Shown here piece after piece: positions 59,276 to 64,000 of a stretch of DNA of 64,000 bases (position 1 is its first letter; each line of letters begins with the position of its first letter). Made by a program: the position numbers and the translations under genes. Source of the DNA: Pleodorina starrii (taxonomy: Eukaryota > Chlorophyta > Chlorophyceae > Chlamydomonadales > Volvocaceae); assembly GCA_030267565.1 (NCBI GenBank), contig BRXU01000014.1, forward strand, positions 310,001 through 374,000. Reading direction: 5' to 3'. The notes beneath the pieces were generated by a model. That model did no database searches and was not told the DNA's origin. It saw nothing but the letters and a program-made list of their open reading frames with translations.

Positions 59276-61486
59276 CGATGGGCGATGGGCGTACAGCAGC
59301 AGCAACAGCTTCTGCGGCAGCAGCTAGGAACAACCAGGAACGGGCACCAGCTTGCGGCACGTGGGTCGGTGTTCGTTGGACGCTGCCTCGGGCGACAGCA
59401 TCTCCTGGCGGCCCTCATTCGTGTTCACAGCCTTCAATCAGCGGGGGGACCCCCAAGCAACGCTGGGGAGGGCAGCTTGCGGCTGGGGCTGCAGGGTCAA
59501 GGGAGCAGCAGCGGCTGCGGATGCGGATACAGGCTGAGGAGAGCAGTGGCGGTCGCAATCTGTTGCTAGGTTATGATGGTGCAGGCAGCAGTGGCTGGCT
59601 ATATTCCAGATACTGCCGGATACCCGGCGGGCCAGGAGCAGGATCGCGCGATCACGTTCGGGAGCTAGCAGCGTGTGCTGCCACAGGGGTGCGCGGCGGC
59701 AGGTGGAGCAGCGGTCCGAGGGGCGCAAAGCAGCAGCAGCGGCGATGACGGCAGAGGCGGACTGCTGTTAACGATTCATAAGCGGGCGACTTCAAAGGCT
59801 ACCTAGCTGCAGGCCCCAAGCCGATTAGCAGGAGCCGTAGCAGCTAGCACCGGGCGGGGAGCCCGCCCTGGGCCATCATGCGGCGGCCATACCTAGCAGG
59901 TGGCCTTTGGTAGGCAAACTTGGCAGGCTAGCAGGCCATGTCCAAGAAACTGTGGTGGCAGCGAGGGTGGAATAAGAGGATTGTATACGCGGGCAGGCGG
60001 GTTTGCTGGCTGGCTGGCAGGGCGGCGCGTGCGCTTTTTAACTGCACGTTTATACCCACGTGGACAGGATGCATGCGTTTTCGGGAAGGCAGGGGGGTCA
60101 GGGGAACGATGGACTGGCTTGCATGCGTCCGGGACTGGGTTGGGGTTGCAACAGTAACAGGAGCCAGCCCAGGGTCGAGGTTTTGTATCTGGGGAGTGTT
60201 TCCTCGTGCTTTGGATTGGATGTTCCGTGATTCGGACAGGGCAGGTGAGTGTATCCGCTCGGCACGAGGCTCAAGACACTAGCAGGCCGTATTTTTGGCA
60301 GGTCGGCGTTTGCAGGTGCGAGTTGTATTAGACTGAGCGCCCAGCTCTACAGGCAAACCGGCAAGGCGCGCGTTCGATAGGGCTACAGGGATGCGGCTAT
60401 CAGGAAAGGAAATTGTGCCGTTCAAGCGAGCTTTTGCGGAGACGGCGTTCTGTGGTTCCGCACCGTGGACGCACGATCGAAGTTTGACCTTAGTAGCCTG
60501 TCTGATGCCTGCCTGACTTGTTTTACTGAAATCAAATTCTGTGCGGCCACAGCCTCTATAGCTGGCGGGTTGAAGACGATATTGTTTATTGAAGTTCGAG
60601 GGATGCTTGGCGCCATGCGCGAAAGCAGTTGTTCGTCTTCGCGCGCGGTTTAGTGCGATAATTCATACTGTTGATGTGAATTGAGTTTACATCATTTTTG
60701 TCGCTTTGCAGCTATCGGGCTGTGTTAGTCACGACTGTCCATTCGACCGGATGACTATTCCTGACTACTCAGCTGGCTTGCCTCGTCTTCATTATGATGT
60801 TCGCAACATGTTCACGTTTCAATGTTAATGTATGTTTTTGTCCTGAGCAGATGAAACATATGCCCAGCATTTGCCAAAGAAATCTAGGAAAGGCCAAGTC
60901 CGCGACTCCGCCTCGACTCGGGTCGACGAGTCGCCCAAAACAGAAGAGTCGCTTAACCGTAATTTGCTTCAGACAACTGCAATTGTATTTAGCGTTCTGC
61001 ATTAATTTCATGGTCAGAAAACGCTCCAAATCAACCTCAAGGCACAAGGCCCACGTACGACCACTTTATGCAACTGTCGTCCGAGCTTTCAAAAGCCTGC
61101 AAACGCTCGCCTCGCTTTCTATGTCAGTTAATCGTTGAACAAGGCTTCGCACAGTTGTGACACTATTTTGCCTCAAGCACCGGTCCATCCAACATACAAC
61201 CGGTCCCGTGCACGAACAAGGGTGAGTGCTTCAAGTGATGCGTTGAGCGGTCGCAGGGGCACGCCTAACGCTTTTTTAACATTCATGCGCCTGACAGGAT
61301 TGGCGCTGCCTGTTTTAATTCCGTTGCTGGAGCCGAGAGGCCCCTGCTGGCTTTGAGACCAGCTCCGGCCCGTTCCTGACAGGGTCAGTAGTCGCTCACA
61401 CTGCTTAGGGCTTCCACAACCTTCGTTCGCGCCTCGCTCTAAGCACCAGGAGTTTGCTCAAGCAACACTTTGCTTGCATCGCAGGA
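59276..61486. other. Spacer after the kinesin gene
   Basis: Kinesin 3' UTR and upstream region of the last gene. The first 500 bases are still rich in CAG/GCA repeats, but the frames carry no family similarity. No TGTAA was found, so the kinesin poly(A) site is not placed. No RNA gene was recognised. Confidence 0.45.
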
Positions 61487-64000
61487 ATGAGTGCGAAAAA
61501 AGACCCTGCAGTGAGCGACTTCTGCTTAAAGGCGGAGCTGCTGCAGGCCCAGTCGTCCTTCGACATGATGATTGATGACTTGCTCCCATTTGCGCACGAG
61601 CCGCCGCCTGGACAGCAGCAGCTGGCTGCCGCCTCGCCCCTGCAGTCGTTGGAGCTTGAGGCAGTCGATGAGCTGGACAAGTACTTCGCCGATGACGCGT
61701 CTGGTGGCGATGCTGCCGCTAACGCTGCGCAAAACGAGGCTGTTTCGAGGAGCTCGGAGCCGACAAACGAGCAGAAGCAGCAGCAGCAGCAGGCGCAGGC
61801 GCACACGCAATCGCCATCGTCGATGCAGCAGACGCAGCAGGCATCCCGACAGCAGCCCGTGTCCGCTGTAAGTTATTTCGTTCTCTGCCTAGCTGCTCGT
61901 CCGACCGTTCCTCGGCCGACTGTTCCATTCATGAGCCGCGCCTTCATTCTGTAGCTCTACACGCCCGCATTCGCGTTGCGTCGCCGCTCTTGCCTGCCTC
62001 GTTGTCCCGATGTTGTCCTCTCTTGCTTCGTGACAGACTCCATTTTCGTCGCCTTGCCTAGGCATGCATTCATTGTTTGTAAATACATTGTCTGCTGATA
62101 CTTTTTGCGTTTCACCTTTTGGTTTCTCGCGTTCGCCTCCATTCGCGTCACCCTTCTCCAGCCGATGCGTTTGCATGTCGCCAAACAAATGCGCTGCGCG
62201 GTCTGGCGGGGTGCTCAAGCTCGCGGACGAAGCCCCGTCTGCGACCGACGCGGAGCGCCGCTTATTAGAGGTCCTTATATATAGTAGTTGAGGGTATCTG
62301 ACGTTCAACCCGCCCCGCTTGCTCTTGGACAGCAGGAGGTGCTGCAAGGCGGCAGTGGCGGCTTGCCAGCCGGACCACAGTTCGGCGGCGGCGGCGGAGG
62401 CCCACCAGCGGGTAAGTGCAGGGCGCTTGCTCGCTAGCTGGGGCCACCGCTTGCTTCTACAGTGACTGCGAAATGCACAACGGAAGGTCAATTTGCTGGG
62501 TTAGCAGGGTCAGCGGAGGCATAGCTTATTGGGATTGTGGTGCACTCGCTCTCTGGGAATATACAAGCCGCGCGTGTATGCGTTTCATTTCAAGGCCCGC
62601 CCTCCCCCGCCCACAAACTAACCTTTCGCTGTCCGCCCGTCCTTCCGTCCCGCACCTTGCACATCATTACGTCACCACCTCCATCGCCGCCGCCGCTGCT
62701 CTGATGTCCACCACCTCTGCGTCCATCTCCGCCTCCGTCAACCAAATTGGCAACGCCTCCGCCAACGCATCCCCCAACGCCTTCGCCAACGCCTTCGCCG
62801 CATCTCTGGCCACCACCGCCGCCTTCTTCATCATCGCCGCGTCCACATCCTCGTCTGCCACATCCCAACACCCCCTTCCTCGACTCCGCTCATGTTCGCG
62901 TCTGCCTACTATCTCTTGTCGGTTCTTTCTTTTTACTCTCAGGTCAGTCAGTCAGTCGAATCGGTCAATCTGTCAGTCCATTGTCGTGTTCATTTGGGTC
63001 ACACATAGCTAGGCGGTGGGGACGTAGTTTGCTTCGTGCCGGGCAGCCTGCTGCTGCTCTTCTGTCTAATCACACCATCAGGGACATACAGCTGTCTAGC
63101 AACGCACGAGAGCGTCTCTATGAAGAGGTGTGTGTGTCTGTGTGTAGAAGTGGTTGTTACAGTGGGCTGTGGGCTCCGGACACGTAAGGAGTACAGCCTA
63201 CGGGCCAGCACTGCGGCGGCGACCGTTCATTGCCGCTAGCAAGGGGCCGGCGGTATTCGGGTGGCTCCTCCGTGTGGCGTTTCCTACCTTGCAGCCACAG
63301 CGGCCACAGATGCCCTACATACGTGATCTGTGTCCTCTGTGCGTGTTGTCGTCTGTATGTGTGTGTTGTCGTGGCCCTGACCTAATGTAGCCCCAGCATA
63401 GGCTGGAATGTGGGGCTTGCCCGTCCTTACGCTCTACCTCTCCGTTTCATACCATTCCTTTGTTTCACGCGCACAACACCAAATGGTCTAATCTTAACTA
63501 TGATCTGCCTGCCTGTCCATTTGATCCTCTTGCTGGCAGCAGGTGGTTCGCCTGCGTCTCTCGGGCAGCTGCAACAGGCAGCGCACCACCACCACCACCA
63601 CCATCACCTCCACCACCCCCAGCAGCAGCTGCTGCAAGCCCTTCCAGATCAGGCGCTGATGCCGCAGCCCAATCCACAGCTGCCTCCACAGCCGCTGCAG
63701 CCGCTGCTGCCGCAGCTTTACCAGCAGTCGCCGCTGCAGCCGCTGCCGCAGCCTTATCCGCAGGAGCAGCTGCAGATGCAGCCCCGCCCCCAGCCTTCGC
63801 CGCTGCAGCCGCTGCCGCAGCCTAATCCGCAGCAGCAGCTGCAGATGCAGCCCCTCCCCCAGCCGTCGCCGCTGCAGCCGCTGCCGCAGCCTAATCTGCA
63901 GCAGCAGCTGCAGATGCAGCCTCGCCCCCAGCCGCCGCCCCAAGGTTCGGCGAACATGGGTCTGGCGTCGCTGCTGGTCGACCGAGCGGAGAACCCCTCT
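61487..64000 (+). CDS. Gln/Pro/His-rich protein of unknown function, 5' part
   Basis: Three exons are modelled: 61487-61867, 62333-62411 and 63543 to the window end, with matching phases. The N-terminus MSAKKDPAVSDFCLKAELLQ, then AQSSFDMMIDDLLPFAHE, looks like a folded or helical acidic segment. It is followed by an acidic stretch (VDELDKYFADDASGGDAA) and Gln runs. Exon 3 opens with GGSPASLGQLQQAA, a run of eight His, and Gln/Pro/Leu-rich sequence with three 23-residue repeats. Composition resembles transcriptional regulators or RNA-granule proteins, but no DNA-binding domain is visible in the window. The start is the ATG after an in-frame upstream region lacking a good Met. An additional exon between 62412 and 63542 cannot be excluded: a 46-base candidate at 63082 breaks the frame. 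The 3' end lies outside. Confidence 0.6.
63728..63934 (+). repeat. Three in-frame 69-bp coding repeats
   Basis: Units start at 63728, 63797 and 63866, each encoding SPLQPLPQP, a variable dipeptide, then QxQLQMQPxPQP. The period is a multiple of three, so copy-number change preserves the frame. Confidence 0.92.

Noticed and set aside
63082..63127. An extra 46-base exon in the last gene, with good AG and GTGTGT borders
   Set aside because: Including it shifts the long exon 3 out of its open Gln/Pro frame into frames with early stops.

Overview
The window is nuclear DNA from a green alga, most probably of the volvocine/chlamydomonad group. The base composition is very GC-rich. Genes have many short GT-AG introns. 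Coding exons are full of Ala, Gln, Gly and Pro runs, several genes are followed by the chlorophyte polyadenylation motif TGTAA, and microsatellites are abundant in introns. The protein families (mitochondrial GDH, AN1-C2H2 stress-associated protein, DMC1, kinesin-7, GOT1, mARC) are eukaryotic and plant-like. No bacterial, organellar or viral genes and no CRISPR array were seen.

Layout. 2-1102 (+): 3' end of an acidic Asp/Ala-rich repeat protein. 5352-5976 (-): GOT1-type Golgi transport membrane protein, divergent from a mARC-like MOSC molybdoenzyme at 6357-9599 (+). 11816-23677 (+): a 15-exon gene predicted to encode about 2,517 residues with ARM-like, ankyrin, coiled-coil, two RRM and a C-terminal U-box region. 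28174-30123 (-): AN1/C2H2 zinc-finger stress-associated protein. 31247-36985 (-): mitochondrial glutamate dehydrogenase. 39698-45711 (+): the meiotic recombinase DMC1. 47618-59275 (+): a 22-exon CENP-E/kinesin-7-like motor of about 1,879 residues. 61487-64000 (+): the 5' part of an unrecognised Gln/Pro/His-rich protein that runs off the window.

Exon models were built by hand from splice sites, reading-frame phase and similarity to known families. For mARC, the U-box gene, GDH, DMC1 and the kinesin, every exon junction keeps phase to the stop codon, which is strong internal support. Starts are less certain for GOT1 (unresolved) and the U-box gene, and the first donor of GDH and the second exon of the SAP gene are tentative. 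The genes are unrelated housekeeping, stress, meiotic and mitotic functions and form no pathway or cluster.

Most notable: the ARM-ANK-RRM-RRM-U-box architecture; an uninterrupted CCCA tetranucleotide array of about 800 bp, plus a tRNA-headed SINE candidate, inside DMC1 introns; and a Ser-to-Asn change in switch I of the kinesin motor.
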